Of a stretch of 64,000 nt of DNA, positions 43,721-55,309 are shown piece after piece. Each line of letters starts with the position of its first letter. The stretch's first letter is position 1. The DNA comes from Prionace glauca (lineage: Eukaryota > Chordata > Chondrichthyes > Carcharhiniformes > Carcharhinidae), in assembly GCA_037974335.1 (NCBI GenBank), contig CM075761.1, forward strand, positions 13,071,543 to 13,135,542, read 5' to 3'. Below the pieces are notes generated by a model. The model ran no database searches, was not told the DNA's origin, and was given only the letters and a program-made list of their open reading frames with translations. The translations under genes were made by a program, and so were the position numbers.

Positions 43721-44560
43721 AGAGATGGAGCGGATGCATCCTCTTTTGGGGTATTTTGAAGGGTTCAAGTACTTCAAATAATTCCCATTTCCTGTTCTTT
43801 GCCAATAATGGCACATAGGACTAAATGTTCATTTGACAGAGAATCGAAGGGCAGGGAATGATACTGAATCAGACACTGGCAGAGCTCCCTGATAATCCGA
43901 TGGACTGAGGTGGGAGCGGCTTGGCAGGAACTGTTCCTAACAGGAATGCAGTGTCAAGAAAGAGGTCCCCGCATTTCACAGAAAACAAAATTGGGACCGC
44001 CATGGAATAGATGATGCTCTCAATCATGTTGGCTGCCCTGGGCCTCATCAAAATGGAGGCTCTTCCCGTATTTTTGTGTGTTGCAAAACAATGTTTTATT
44101 GGCAAAATTATCTGGGAGAACATCACGTCATTTCAAAATGGACGCCACCAAAAGTGCAAAAATATTGAAATTCTTTAAGTACTTTATGTTGCTCTCGGGA
44201 GCACTTCCACATATTCAAAAAGAAACCTTACGGTCTATTTCAAATGGTCATTACAAATGAGCCAACGAGATTTAAGATGTCTACATTGATTAGGTTATTC
44301 TCTGAGTTGTTCCTAAGCGATTGCGACACAAGTGGTATTCAGTGCATGCATTCAATGTGACTCATAGAGACTGGAGTTAGGGGATAGGAGGTTCGTTTTT
44401 CTCCTCACTGCTCTCTCGTTGTAGGGTGTAAGATATCGACATTTCCTAGTTACATCTCCGCTGCGGCTGTCTCAGGCTTCAGGGCCTTCCTCAGCACATA
44501 GTCCTGGGCTGTACCAGCCTCCAACAATCAGTCGGGGACAACTCCTTGTCCTGGAAGGAG
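43721..44560. other. Unassigned sequence
   Basis: About 840 bp with only short open frames and no recognised repeat. Confidence 0.5.
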
Positions 44561-44564
44561 CAGG

Positions 44565-44925
44565 CGTTGGCCTAGTGACACTGTCGCGTGACTATTAATC
44601 CAGAAACTCAGCTGATGTTCTGGGGAACTAGGTGCGAATCCCGCCACAGCCACTGACAGAATTTGAATTAGACATAAAAATAAATCTGGAATTAAGAATC
44701 TACTGATGACCATGAAAATATTGTCGATTGCAGGAAATCCTCATCTGGTTCAAAAATGTCTTTCAGAAAGGAAATCTGCCGTCCCTACATTGACATTCTG
44801 ACATACACGTGAGTCTAGCGCCACAGCAATATGGTTGACTTTCAACTGCCCTCAGGCAACTAGGGGTGGGCAATAAATTCTGGCCAGCCAGCGACGCCCC
44901 TGTCGCACAGATGAATAAAAAGAAA
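44565..44925 (+). mobile_element. SINE-2, best full copy
   Basis: tRNA-like head ('ttggcctagtgacactgtcg', B-box 'gtgcgaatcccgcc'), central body 'gatgaccatgaaaatattgt', and a 3' end 'ggcaataaattctggccagc' to 'gaataaaaagaaaa' shared with the LINE end at 17190-17330. Confidence 0.85.
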
Positions 44926-45344
44926 ACAGATCAACTAATTCCAGGCAGATAAAAGAACATTTTTCATTAAATTGGCTATCCTGCAGCAACAGTTGATGTT
45001 TGTCTTGGTGTGCGTCCCTGGGAACAGCCCCATGCGCATAGAGTCCGGTGTCACAGAAATGAATCAAAGCTAAATAAAATTCATCTCTCTCCAGAACTTT
45101 CTTTGCAAAAGAAATGGACATTAGACTTTTCCCCTTCACAGTCATGTGGAGGGCAACATGTTGTTCGAGCGAGTCTTCGGGCATGTTGGAAGGATCTAAC
45201 GGGGGGGAGGATGGGGGTTGTTGCTTTTCTCACCACTGGGCAGTCTCGCTTGGAAATTGTGGCGATGAACCGTTTTGCAAAATGGCCCTGAAAGTCTACT
45301 CAGGGAAACATCTTTCCGCCCACGGTGACACATTGGTTAGCATG
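44926..45344. other. Unassigned sequence
   Basis: No gene recognised. 45305-45345 has a fragment like a SINE head ('cacggtgacacattggttag'). Confidence 0.45.
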
Positions 45345-46195
45345 GTAATTTCTCCATCAATCTCAGCAAAAGGAAGAAGATAGTCACCAACTTCAGAAAG
45401 CATAGTAGATGACGTGCCCCTGTCTACATCAATGGTGATGAAGAAGGGATGGTCGGGAGATTCAAATTTCTAGGTGTTCAGATCACCAGCAACATGTCCT
45501 GACCCTTCCACCTTCATGCAATAGTTGAGAAAGCCCATCAATGATTCAAGATGTTGTGGAAATTCGTTATGTCCACTGTGCAACTCACCAACATTTACAG
45601 AAGGCCCATGGAAAGCATCTATTGTCTATGTATCACAGCTTGGTATATGTCCTGCTTCAAAACTGCAAGAAATTATCATGAGTCATGAACGTCGCTCAGT
45701 CCATCACGCAATCCAGCCTCCCATCTATTCACTCTGTCTACAAGTCCCGCTACCTCAGAAAGGCAATTAGCATAATCAACGACCCAACGCATCCTGGGCA
45801 TACTCTCCTTCATCATTTTCTATGCGGGATATGACACAAAAATCGCAAACATGTACCAACCGATTCAAGGGCACCTTCTTCCCTGCTGCTATCGGACTTT
45901 AGAATGGTCCGATCACGTGGGTCAAGGGTGGAGGAGGAAAAACACAATGTTAAGATGGCGGCGCGGGCTCGTTGGGCTGAAGGGCCTGTTTCGCGTGCTG
46001 TGTTGTTCTTTGATCTTTGCTCTTTCTTTATTAAGTGAACTTTGTCTGCACAAAATCGGTAACTGCAGCATTATATTGTGCGCCCTCTCTTTTCCTTATC
46101 TCTACGTACTCTTTGAATGGTATGTTTTGTGTGTACAGAGCGCAAGAAACAACACACTTCACTGTATCCTAATACATGTGACAACGGAAAATCAC
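45345..46195 (+). mobile_element. L2/Rex1-like LINE 3' region with SINE-3 insertion
   Basis: Decayed RT tail: 'gcccctgtctacatcaatgg' and 'aaatttctaggtgttcagat' correspond to APVYIN...FKFLGVQIT. The 3' end is 'acatgtgacaacggaaaatc'. A SINE-3 3' part (45905-46030, 'agatggcggcgcgggctcgt', then 'gttctttgatctttgctctt') interrupts it. Confidence 0.8.
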
Positions 46196-47150
46196 GACAT
46201 TCCATCCGTCTTTTACTTGCTCCTTTCTACAAGAAGGTGGGTGTACGAGATCAGGTGCCAGAAATTCCACAACACTTTTGATTTTTTTAAATATTAAAGT
46301 TATGCATTTATTAAAAATGATACAAAAATTACACATAGAAAATTACATTACACCATTAATAATGAGCTTACAGAACATTTTCCACCAAACATTTTTACCT
46401 GGTTGGACTCATAAATAAACACACCTTTAGGGTGCAGTCCCTATAGCAACTTAATCTATAAAATAAATCCAGTGACATTACCACAAGCCACCCAGTGTTT
46501 ATGTGGGGAAGAAACATCCAAAAATTCTCAAACTCACTCGTCTGTGGAAAGTTCCAAACACATTGAAATCAATCATGTCTTTCTAAACTTATTATTATCG
46601 ATATTTCTAATAGAAACCCATTATCCTAACATTGTTTAGTTGGTTGTTGAGACCCTTCGATATTTAGATTGACCGTTTAGTTCCTGTCCCTGACTGTCGT
46701 GGACCCGTTTGGAAATGTGAGATAATCCACTTCTAGCCTCCTTCTTGTTTTTCTATCGGACTTTGTTCAATGAAGAAAAATGTTTTAAGTGCCTTGTTGT
46801 GCGCCCCCACTGAACCTGGGAAATAGATTAAAGCAAATATATATATATATATACAGTTGTCTGAAATACTTCAAATGAAAAACCATGCCATTATTTTTTA
46901 AAATTAAAATGTCATTTAAGAGAAGTAGACTACTTGATTTGTAAATCAGGGACACAGTGCACCCATGGTAATACTCTTCGACATGTCCAGGCTAATCTGT
47001 ATGCGATACAGAATAGAATTCGGAAAATGTGGAATTAACTTTCACTTAGTAACAGAAGTAACTGGATTAATCATCCAGAAACAGGCCCTGGTTATAGAAA
47101 CCCTGTAACCGTGATCGATCCCTCAATCTGGAAATAATTCTCTAAATTTG
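46196..47150. other. Unassigned AT-rich sequence
   Basis: No gene recognised. A short (AT)n run lies at 46838-46852. Confidence 0.5.
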
Positions 47151-47154
47151 CACA

Positions 47155-47290
47155 CCTTTATTGTAGAGTCCAATAGGCGTAGAAAAAGGTCATAGGTAGA
47201 AGAGGGCATATACAATGTTAAAATGGCGGCGCGGGCTTGTCGGCCCGAAGAGCCTGTTTCCTGTGCTGTGTTGTTCTTTGTTCTTTGATG
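47155..47290 (+). mobile_element. SINE-3 3' part
   Basis: 'aaaatggcggcgcgggcttg' followed by 'gttgttctttgttctttg'. Confidence 0.8.
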
Positions 47291-47419
47291 GTCATAAAGA
47301 AATATTGCAGATATTACTCTCATTTAGGGGATGAAATTTTCACTCTGCGCCCACTCTGACCTTGTCCACTATGATTCCGGACCTTTGAGATAGCAGTTAC
47401 GTCACCCCATTGTATAAAA

Positions 47420-48235
47420 ATGGGACAATAAGAATAGATCAGGAAGAATCGCCCAACTTCGACAGAGACGCCAAAAATAACAGCAGAGGAAAATGCGAAG
47501 GCAACGCTGTTGACCCTTCAAAGTAGTCCTTAATAACATCTGGGGAGAACTCTTCCAAGTTTAGAGGAAATGCATTCTCTACCCCACACCCTCCCGACCA
47601 CTCCCCACTCCCCCCCCCCTCCCCCACAGACCCCGACCCCCGAGTCGGAAAACGCTCTAAATCCTCATACTCAGGAAATCACGTCCGGCAGAGGAAATGC
47701 GAGACACTACCAACACCATCCCTGAGGTGGCGGTAGAGTCCTATGAAGTCGGAACGGAGCTAGAATCACAGCTTTACACATTGAGTTCCCAACATCTTCT
47801 CGGGAACACAAGGCGTTACTTGCCAAAGCACACCCATGGACAAGGAAACGTTCTGCTATTTGCCTCATACTGTCCGCCTCAGCTCATGCATCAATATTCC
47901 TCCATCTTGAAATCCACTTGAAGGATGCACTGACTGGAGGAGAACCTTTAAAAATACAATGTAACGTCGTTAAGGTACAACACAGGAAGACTTGCGTGAC
48001 AAACAGCGAACGCAGCATGCGAACTAAATGTACCCACAGTGAGCAGATCATCGAAAACTGTCGGGAATTCGAAAAGTCCTGCCGGGAATGGAGGTATTAA
48101 ATGCGATAGTTGACAGGTTAGGAAGCTCCAAACATATTTCTAAGCTCAATGACGGGGAGGCAGGCACATCAGTGCAAAGCACAAGGCTGGATCTGTTCTA
48201 ACAAACTTCAACGAGAAGAGTCCAGCGGATGATAC
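47420..48235 (+). mobile_element. LINE endonuclease-region fragment
   Basis: Same element as 3985-4375. A frame from 47697 contains HGQGNVLLFASYCPPQLMHQ, resembling the conserved 'RPP' block of LINE endonucleases (here CPP). Interrupted by frame changes and by a C-rich tract at 47580-47640. Confidence 0.6.
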
Positions 48236-48243
48236 ACCCCAGC

Positions 48244-48620
48244 CTATTCCAGGAATTGCCGATATGACAGATAGATGAGTTCATCACTTCTGATTAAATT
48301 ATCTGATAATAATAAAACGCAGATGGCCTCATTCACGCAGATGGCCTCATTGCAGTTTTGGTCAGAGCAGGGGCCGAACCAACCTGTGAGACATCCGGAA
48401 AGGATGTTTTCTATGATACATCTGTAAAAGTTGGTGAGAGGCCGAGCAGAAATGCTGAATTTCCTTAGCCATCTGAGAAAGTGGAGGCGTTGGTGGGGCT
48501 TTCCTAACCATATCTTCAGCATGGAGGGACCAGGACAGATTGAAGGTGATCTGGACACCAAGAAAGTTGAAGCTCTGGACCAAAAGAGTAACAATGTTAC
48601 TGGTCAGCATTATGAAATGG
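48244..48620 (-). mobile_element. L2/Rex1-like LINE, RT C-terminus
   Basis: Antisense frame (48362-48625) with FNFLGVQITFNLSWSLHAED, typical of L2/Rex1-type RT tails, and NFYRCIIENILSGCLTGWFG in the overlapping frame. Confidence 0.8.
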
Positions 48621-49054
48621 ATCATTCGCTCACTTTTCCTTGAGGGAGCTGTTCACTCAGATTTCTGGTGGGGGCGGGGAGAGAGGACAAACGAACTACA
48701 AGTGGCGTTTCAAACCAATGCAAATTGAAACAAAACATTAATTTTAAAATGTACCTGCTAAACATCAGTTCTCACCTGATCAGCTGTCTTAAGACTCCAA
48801 ATCCCAATGAGAATAAAGAGTAGAATCCGGATCAACGTGGCAGTTACTGCAAAGGGTCAAAATACATCATTCTACCAGGGAAAACACTTGGATTGTTAAT
48901 GGAGCAAATGTTGATGCTGTTGGATTCTCTCATTGGAAACACGACCTAGTTCTGCAGTGAATTTAGTGAAACGAGCAAATTCTCTAATACCCCTCAGGAT
49001 CCCATGCCACACAATCTTCAGTAGAAGAATGGGGAACGCACTTTGCCACAAAAG
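48621..49054. other. Unassigned sequence
   Basis: No gene or repeat recognised. Confidence 0.5.
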
Positions 49055-49200
49055 GGTCATACATTCATGGGACTTGGCATCGCTGGCTATCCAGCAATTT
49101 TTTTGCCTATCCCTAGTTGCCCGAGGGCATTTGAGAGTCAACAACATTACCGTGAGTCTGGAGTCCCATGTAGGGCAGAACAAATAAGGGCAGCAGATTT
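49055..49200 (-). mobile_element. SINE-2 3' half
   Basis: Antisense 'cgagggcatttgagagtcaa' and 'gagtctggagtcccatgtag'. Confidence 0.75.
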
Positions 49201-49269
49201 CCTTCGCTAGATAATGAAAGAGTTGGGGTCTTGTCTAACCTTTTAATGCATCCTGGGGTGTTTAATCTG

Positions 49270-49858
49270 GTCCCAAACTGTGTGCAGTTTTGGTCGCCGC
49301 ACTTGCGCAAGGATATATTGACCTTGGAGGAAGTGCAGAGGAGGTTCACGAGGCTGATACCGGAGATGAGGGGGTTGGACTATAAAGAGAGACTAAATAG
49401 ACTGGGTCTATACTCGTTGGAGTTTAGAAGGATGAGGGGGGATCTTATGGAGACGTATAAGATAATGAAGGGGATGGATAAGGTAGAGGTAGAGAGATTC
49501 TTCCCGCTTAGAAAAGATAGCAGGACTAGAGGGCACAGACTCAAAATAAGGGGGGTGGGGGGTGGGGTGGCAGTTTAGATTGGAGTTGAGGAGGAACTTC
49601 CTCACTCAAAGAGTGGTGAATCCCTGAAATTTTCTGCCCGTTGAAGTGGTGGGGGCTGCCTCGCTGAATATATTTAAGTCACGGGTAGATAGGTTTCTGA
49701 GAGACAGGGGAATTAAGGGGAGAGAGCGGGGTAGTGGAACTGATCCACTTCAGATCAGCCATGATCCTATTGAATGGCGGGGCAGGCTCGAAGAGCTAGA
49801 TGGCCTACTCCTGCTCCTATTTCTTATGTTCTTATGCTCTTACGTCCTTAGCGGAAGG
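49270..49858 (+). mobile_element. CR1-a LINE, 3' fragment
   Basis: RT tail CVQFWSPHLRKDILTLEEVQ, the G-rich 'aaggggggtggggggtgggg' site where many copies vary, and a TTATGTTC-like end. Confidence 0.92.
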
Positions 49859-49924
49859 ATATTGGTGAAGCAGATGGGATTTTCCTGACAATCGACAATG
49901 GTTTCATGGTCATCAGTAGACTTT

Positions 49925-50065
49925 GAATTCCAAATATCTTCTATTGAATTCATTTTCTTCCAGCTACCGTGGCGGGATGAGAACCAGGGTCACCAGGGCA
50001 CCAGTTGAGTTTCTGGATTAATAGCCCAGCGATAATGCCACTCCGCCATCGCCTCTCGTTCTTTA
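49925..50065 (-). mobile_element. SINE-2 head fragment
   Basis: Antisense tRNA-like part: 'gctaccgtggcgggatgaga' and 'ggattaatagcccagcgata'. Confidence 0.7.
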
Positions 50066-50795
50066 ACATGAAGAGATTAGTAGAATGAATTTGGAGAATG
50101 GCTTCTGGCTCCTGGGAACTGAGTGCCTGAACTGTGCTGCATAAGTGCATGATCTAGAATGAAAATGAAGCGAGTCAGTCGACCGTGCAACGGAGGGTTT
50201 GGTGTGGCAGCAAAGAGGCCCATTCTCTCTGGTCAGGACTCCCAGCTTCTACCCACATAAGGACGGCTCGCATGTTCAGCGGCCTGCAGAAGATATCGAG
50301 GGGCAGAGGTCGCCAGCCAAGATTCTATCCACTTTACACCACTGATGGAAAATTATTCGAGCCAGAAGCTCTCAGCGGTTTGCTTGTTTTTACAGTTGAG
50401 ACACTGCACGCTCAGAGCTGCCTGGGGAGGGCACTCCTTGGCTCTCAGCTTCACACCGCAAGCAGCAGACTGCCTGCTGCCAGCTTTGATACAATGAACA
50501 AAGACCAGGCTACTGTATGAATGACCTTATGTACAGGGTCCTCATGAATGCGAGACCAGGTCCCTGTGTTTCTTCAAGGCCCAGTTTTGAAGACAAGTTA
50601 AAGATACCCAGATTTACTCACAAGCGAAATATTATGCAAATTAGCGGGCAGTGTATTCTCTACGTACAGGGAGCATCGAATTAACTCACTAAGGCTGCAA
50701 CTGTGCATTCCAAATGTATCCACCCACAGTCCATCCGGTATTTTACAGTTTCTGTGCAAGCAGATTGTGTCATGACTGAGGGATCATACTTGAGG
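50066..50795. other. Unassigned sequence with a 111-codon open frame
   Basis: The + frame at 50185-50520 has no recognisable domain, signal peptide or splice context. I do not call it a gene. No repeat recognised. Confidence 0.4.
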
Positions 50796-51000
50796 ATATA
50801 GAACATAGAACATTACAGCGCAGTACAGGCCCTTCGGCCCTCGATGTTGCGCCGACCAGTGGAACCAATCTAATGACCCTCTAACCTAAACTTATCCATA
50901 TGCCTATCCACTGACCATTTGAACGCCCCTAAAGTTCGCGAGTCCACAACTGCTGCAGACACGCCCTTACTACCCTCTGAGTAAAGAACCTACCTTTGGG
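50796..51000 (-). mobile_element. CR1-c-like LINE, 3' end
   Basis: 'atagaacatagaacattaca' then 'tcgatgttgcgccgaccagt', as at 24690 and 32060, but with fewer shared bases. Confidence 0.85.
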
Positions 51001-51138
51001 TAAACCTTTTCATGTTTAAAGTTAATTTATTAGCCTTGAGTAAAGCTTATATTAACGCTGCAATCAACTTACTGTGACATTTGAAATCCTTCCCCCACAA
51101 CCCCCACCGTCGCCACAGCCGGGCGCCTGTTCGGGTCG

Positions 51139-51312
51139 ATGGATCGCACTGGCACGTCTTTCAGAATGGAGGAGGGACCCAGAGTATCCGGACGAAACCC
51201 ACGCAGACACAGGGAGCACGTGCATACAGAGAGTGAGGGGAAACCGGGAATCAAACTCACGTCCCTGGTGCTGTGGAGCAGCAGTGCTAACCACTGTGCC
51301 ACCATGCCGCCC
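51139..51312 (-). mobile_element. SINE-1 head and body
   Basis: Antisense: 'cgaaacccacgcagacacag', 'gggaatcaaactcacgtccc' and 'gctaaccactgtgccaccat' (A-box complement). Confidence 0.8.
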
Positions 51313-51995
51313 CAGTTTTTGGACTGAACTGAGGAGAAATTTCCTCACCCAGAGAGTGGTGAATGTGTGGAATTCATTACCACATGGAGTAGTTGAGGTC
51401 AAAACGTTATGTGATTTCAAAAACAAACCTGGAGTGTTGTGTACAATTATGGTTGCCCTTATCTGAGAGAATATTCTAACCCTTGCTTTACAGGAAGGAC
51501 AGCGATGGTGCACCAGGCTGATTCCTGAGATGGCAGGTCTATCGAGTGAGGAGAGACTAAGTCGGTTCGGATTGAATTCTTCAGAGTTTAGGAGAGTGAG
51601 AGGGGTTCCCGTTGTAACTTATAAAGTTCCATCAGGTTTAGACAGAGTAGATACAGAAAGAATATTCCTGAGTGTGGGGGTGTCCAAAACTAGTGGTGAT
51701 TGTTTGTGAATAAGGGGTAAACCTTTTAGAACTGAGATGGAGAGAGATGTCTTCATCCAGAGGGTGGTCAATGTGTGACATTCACTACCACAGACCGTCG
51801 TTGAGGCCAAAAAGTGTTGTGATTTCAAGATGGAGTTCAAGGAATGAGAAGGAATAGTTTTTAGGGCGAAAGAGGAATATGGGGGAAAGGGGGGATTCAG
51901 GGCATTGAATTTGATGATCAGCTTTGACCAGAATGAATGGCAGAACAGCTTCAAAGTGCCAAATGGCCTCCTCTTGCTTATGTTCCCGATGTTTC
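51313..51995 (+). mobile_element. Old CR1 LINE 3' fragments
   Basis: Two overlapping decayed pieces (51313-51425 and 51426-51995), with 'agaaatttcctcacccagag' and the end 'gcttatgttcccgatgtttc'. Confidence 0.75.
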
Positions 51996-52254
51996 TATAT
52001 CAATAATTGTAAAAATAAAGCCTTTCATTTCAGAATGGCTCATGGTGTATACTATTACATTCTATCTATATTCCTGTCATTCTCTTTGCAAATCCACACC
52101 TTATTGGCCCTGAGGGACAAAGAGAGTGGATTCATGGGTACACCATCGCCATCAACTCCCCTCCCAATCACAGCCAATATGTTGGAAACCTATTGTCCTT
52201 CCATCACTACAACATGGTCAAAATGGTGGTCCTCGCTTCTTATTTAGCACTGTT
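51996..52254. other. Unassigned sequence
   Basis: No gene or repeat recognised. Confidence 0.5.
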
Positions 52255-52975
52255 GACATAGAACATGGACAACCACAGAGAAGATGCAGAATTTGATTTC
52301 ACTGGAGCGTTGAAGGCTGACGGAAGACCCGATAGAAGTCTGTAAAAATTATAATAGTTATGAACAGAGTTGGCACTATTTTTTCCCAGATTTGAAATGT
52401 CAAATACTAAGGGGCATGCACTTAAGAACAAAAACAACACAGCACAGGAAACATGCCCTTCGGCCCAACAAGCCCGCGCCGCCGTTTTAACATTGTGAAT
52501 GCCCTCTTCTATCTATGACCTTTGTCTACGCCTATTGCACTCCACAATAAAGGAATTACAACCAGATTCAGGGAAGGCTAATTTAGGGACAATTTGTTAA
52601 CACCAATCAGTCAAAGAGCGCGTTTTTGGGGTGTGGGAGGAAACTGGAGCACCCGGAGAAAACCCACGCAAGCACCGGGAGAATGCACAAACTCCCGCAG
52701 ACACTGGCCCAAATCCATGTGTCTGCACAGCAAACAGTGATAGTCACTGAGCTGTGATGTTGCCCGTCAGCTGGTCCAGTTTAAGCGTACACTAACGACG
52801 TGAAGCACAAGGCAACTCTCGAAGCAACATCCAAGAGCAGCCCTCGCACGACCCACTGCGTGTATGTCCCCTGTTGGACAGAGGGGGAAAGTTCAAAGGA
52901 AATGTGAGGAGCAAATTGTTTAGAGAGAGAGTGGTAGTTGCCTGGAACGCGCTGACTGAGGTGGTGTTGGAGGCA
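52255..52975 (+). mobile_element. Old CR1 LINE split by SINE-3
   Basis: 52255-52426 ('gaacagagttggcactattt', 'aaggggcatgcactt') continues at 52871-52975 ('agagggggaaagttcaaagg', 'gcctggaacgcgctgactga'). Confidence 0.75.
52427..52870 (-). mobile_element. SINE-3, full copy
   Basis: About 440 bp, antisense, from the 'aagaacaaaaacaacacagc' tail to the 'tccaagagcagccctcgcac' head. The best reference copy of this family in the window. Confidence 0.87.
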
Positions 52976-53275
52976 GATGGTTAGCACTGCTATTTCACAG
53001 CACCAAGAACGCGGGTTCAATTCTGGCCTTGGGTGACTGTGTGGAGTTTGCACATTCTCCCAGTGCCTGCAAGAGATTCGTGTCGGTGCTCCCATTTCCT
53101 CCCATAATCCAAAGATGTATGGGTTAGTTGAATTGGCCACGCTAAATTGCCCCTTAGTGTCGGGGAGGCTCGGAGTGTAAGGTACAATTAAGGATATGTC
53201 GCCTGGGTGGGGTCATTGTCAGTGCAACTTCAAAGGGCTAAATGGCCTCCTTCTGCACTGTAGTGATTCTACTCT
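52976..53275 (+). mobile_element. SINE-1 copy upstream of gene C
   Basis: 'gatggttagcactgctattt', a diverged B-box 'gggttcaattctggcc', 'gccacgctaaattgcccctt', end 'cttctgcactgtagtgattc'. Confidence 0.83.
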
Positions 53276-53554
53276 ACTCTGAAGATCTTCTCCATGTCCG
53301 CACTGCGAGGGTTTTCAGTGTTCTGTAAGCTTCACTGAGATCCCCGCCCACATCCTTCTCAATTCAGCCGCCGTATCGCATATCCTGAGAATAAATTAAA
53401 CAGCAACTTACATATTCAGCACATATCCGCACAATGATTAGCTTTTGGCCCCCTCGGTATGTCAAACCAGTCAAGCGCTTTGTAGATGTTCTATCACTTG
53501 GCCCCTGTGACACGTAGGCGGCGACCACAGTGTTTCAAATGCACGTGGCACCCA

Positions 53555-53625
53555 GCAGCGCAACGTCACCAGCACTACGTCATACTTTCCATTGTCCCTT
53601 GTCATAGTTTCCACCCAATCACAAA
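53555..53625 (+). promoter_or_regulatory. Gene C putative promoter with CRE-like and CCAAT boxes
   Basis: 'caccagcactacgtcatac' (CRE/ATF-like CGTCAT at 53578-53583, preceded by an X1-like CCAGCA) lies about 31 bp before a CCAAT box at 53615-53619, itself about 110 bp before the ATG. The order recalls the X-Y promoter module of MHC genes, but the spacing is longer than usual and the match is weak. Confidence 0.3.
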
Positions 53626-53727
53626 GTGCAACAATTCACTGGGACCGAGACCAGGTCAATCCTTGACCGCTCAGCAAAAACAAACTGGTGTGAGTGGAAA
53701 CAGGGAGATATTACCCATCTGTGCAAA

Positions 53728-53782
53728 ATGCCCCAGCAATCTTTATCCCTGATACTCATTCTCCACGCGTTGTGGGCTCATG
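53728..53782 (+). CDS. Gene C, exon 1: signal peptide
   Basis: The ATG at 53728 opens MPQQSLSLILILHALWAH plus a split Gly codon, with a clear hydrophobic core (SLILILHALWA) and donor GTGAGT at 53783. Phase 1 matches the V acceptor, so the mature start would be near VTDSESS. The 590-bp intron has a pyrimidine-rich end (TCTCTCTAG). Longer than the gene B leader, without obvious sequence likeness. Confidence 0.82.
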
Positions 53783-54372
53783 GTGAGTATTTGCCAGGTG
53801 AGACATTGAAAATGGCAGCAGCCATGTTTGTTTTTAAGCATTAGTGTCACAAGTCGGCTTCCCGGGGAATTTCATTCTACAGTGTTAATGTAAGCCTTAC
53901 TTGTGACTAATGATCTTTACTTTGACATCGACACTGCAATGAAGTTACTATGAGAAGACCGCAGTCGCCACACTCCTGCGCCACTGCGGGCACAACGAGG
54001 CAGAATTTAGCACGGCCAATGCACCGAACCAGCACGGCTTTCGGTGAGTGGGAGGAAACTCCCATGCAGGCTCGGGGAGAACGTGCACAGACGGTGACTC
54101 AAGACAGGAATTGAACCCGGGTCCCTAGCGCTGTGAGGCAGTGGTGCCAACAGACATGCCGCCGGGCTATAGCTCAGCAAATGCGACTTAGTGATGGTAG
54201 AGAGGATTTTCTGCTTCCTCCTTTCAAGTGAAGAAAACACAAATTGGGAAATAATCTAAGGAAATATCATTGAAGACATTAATAAGATTGTTCTTATTTT
54301 ACAGACGATTTTTTTTTCAAACGGCAACTTTCTATGTCGAAATCTGTGGTAATGTTTGAATAATCTCTCTAG

Positions 54373-54705
54373 TTACAGATTCCGAGTCCTCGCTCACTCA
54401 AAGGCCCTTCACAGTGACAGCTGGAGTCGGCCAGACGGTGAATTTAACCTGTCACTACATGTATGAGGTGGAATCCATGGCTAGCTATTTCTGGTACAAA
54501 CAAAATGTTGGTGAAATCCCGAAACTAATCGATATTCAATCCTGTCCGGGGGGCGATTGTAAGTTTGTTTCTAAAAAAGGCCGCGACAAACGTGAATTGA
54601 TACTGGAAATTCGGAATGTCCAGCCGGATGACTCAGGTTCCTACTACTGTGCTGATAAGGATAGCTATGCACCGCTCCAGAAAGGACCCACACTACTGGT
54701 TGGAG
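54373..54705 (+). CDS. Gene C, exon 2: divergent V-type immunoglobulin domain
   Basis: 111 residues. V-set hallmarks are Cys27, Trp41 in FWYKQ, Cys93 in DDSGSYYC and an E strand ELILEIRNVQ. It differs from A and B in three ways. The J-like strand has lost the first Gly and Phe of FGxG (it reads LQKGPTLLV, 102-110). Two extra cysteines, Cys58 and Cys63 (SCPGGDC), lie in the C'-C'' region and could close a small loop. The CDR1-like loop is longer. An NLT sequon is at 24. Acceptor TCTAG, donor GTAAGA, phase 1. Likely the same receptor family, an old branch; an NITR- or TCR-like V is an alternative reading. Confidence 0.9.
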
Positions 54706-54794
54706 GTAAGAGAGCAAGTGAAATGAATTCGGATTGTGCTCAGCAATACCATTAATGTAAATAAATTGTTAACTATGCCCCATTTTCTGTCCAG

Positions 54795-55115
54795 ACAGGT
54801 CTACCAACAAGACGGCCCTGCTGGTATTTGTCCCGCCGGCTGGGCCGGATGTGAATGATACCGTGCCCTTAGTGTGTTTGGTCAGTGGAGTGTCCTCCAA
54901 CCAGATTGATGTTTTCTGGAATATTTCCGGTCGGGTCACTGAAGGATCGAGTGATCCCGGGACAATGGAGGGGGACGGGACCTACAGCATCAGAAGTCAT
55001 GTCATGGTGCCGGGGGTAACCTGGAAAAGCGGCGCTGTCTGCACTTGTATTGTTCAACTGGGGACTCCAGGGAAATATTGGACGAAGCGTGTGTCGAATT
55101 CCAAAACATGGAGAG
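54795..55115 (+). CDS. Gene C, exon 3: C1-type immunoglobulin domain
   Basis: 107 residues with Cys28 (PLVCLVSG), Trp42 (FWNISG), DGTYSIRSHVMVPG, TWKSG and Cys83-Thr-Cys85, matching the CTC motif of genes A and B. Sequons: NKT (5), NDT (21), NIS (43). The V-C1 intron is 89 bp, like those of A and B. The acceptor was taken as TCCAG at 54790-54794; the nearby ACAG at 54795-54798 would break the frame. Donor GTGAAA at 55116, phase 1. About half the residues match A, so duplication is old. Confidence 0.91.
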
Positions 55116-55309
55116 GTGAAATGTTACTTTGTATATTGAAAGTTTCTATTCAACTTTAGAGACATTTAGATTAATTTATTAACGGATTGATCCCATCTTC
55201 TGGGAATATATAGAAATATTTATGTAAATTTATATAATTCATATGTACATATATATGTTTGTGTGTGTGTGTGTGTATTTGGAAGTATATCTTTGAGTGT
55301 ATGTGCATT
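55116..55309. other. Start of gene C C1-TM intron
   Basis: AT-rich, with a (TG)n run at 55258-55276. No feature beyond the donor. Confidence 0.5.

Noticed and set aside
50185-50520. 111-codon open frame in repeat-poor sequence
   Set aside because: No domain, signal peptide or splice context recognised. Such length is expected by chance in 64 kb.
54799-55115. Alternative acceptor ACAG at 54795-54798 for the gene C C1 exon
   Set aside because: It would shift the frame relative to the V exon. The acceptor at 54794 keeps phase 1.
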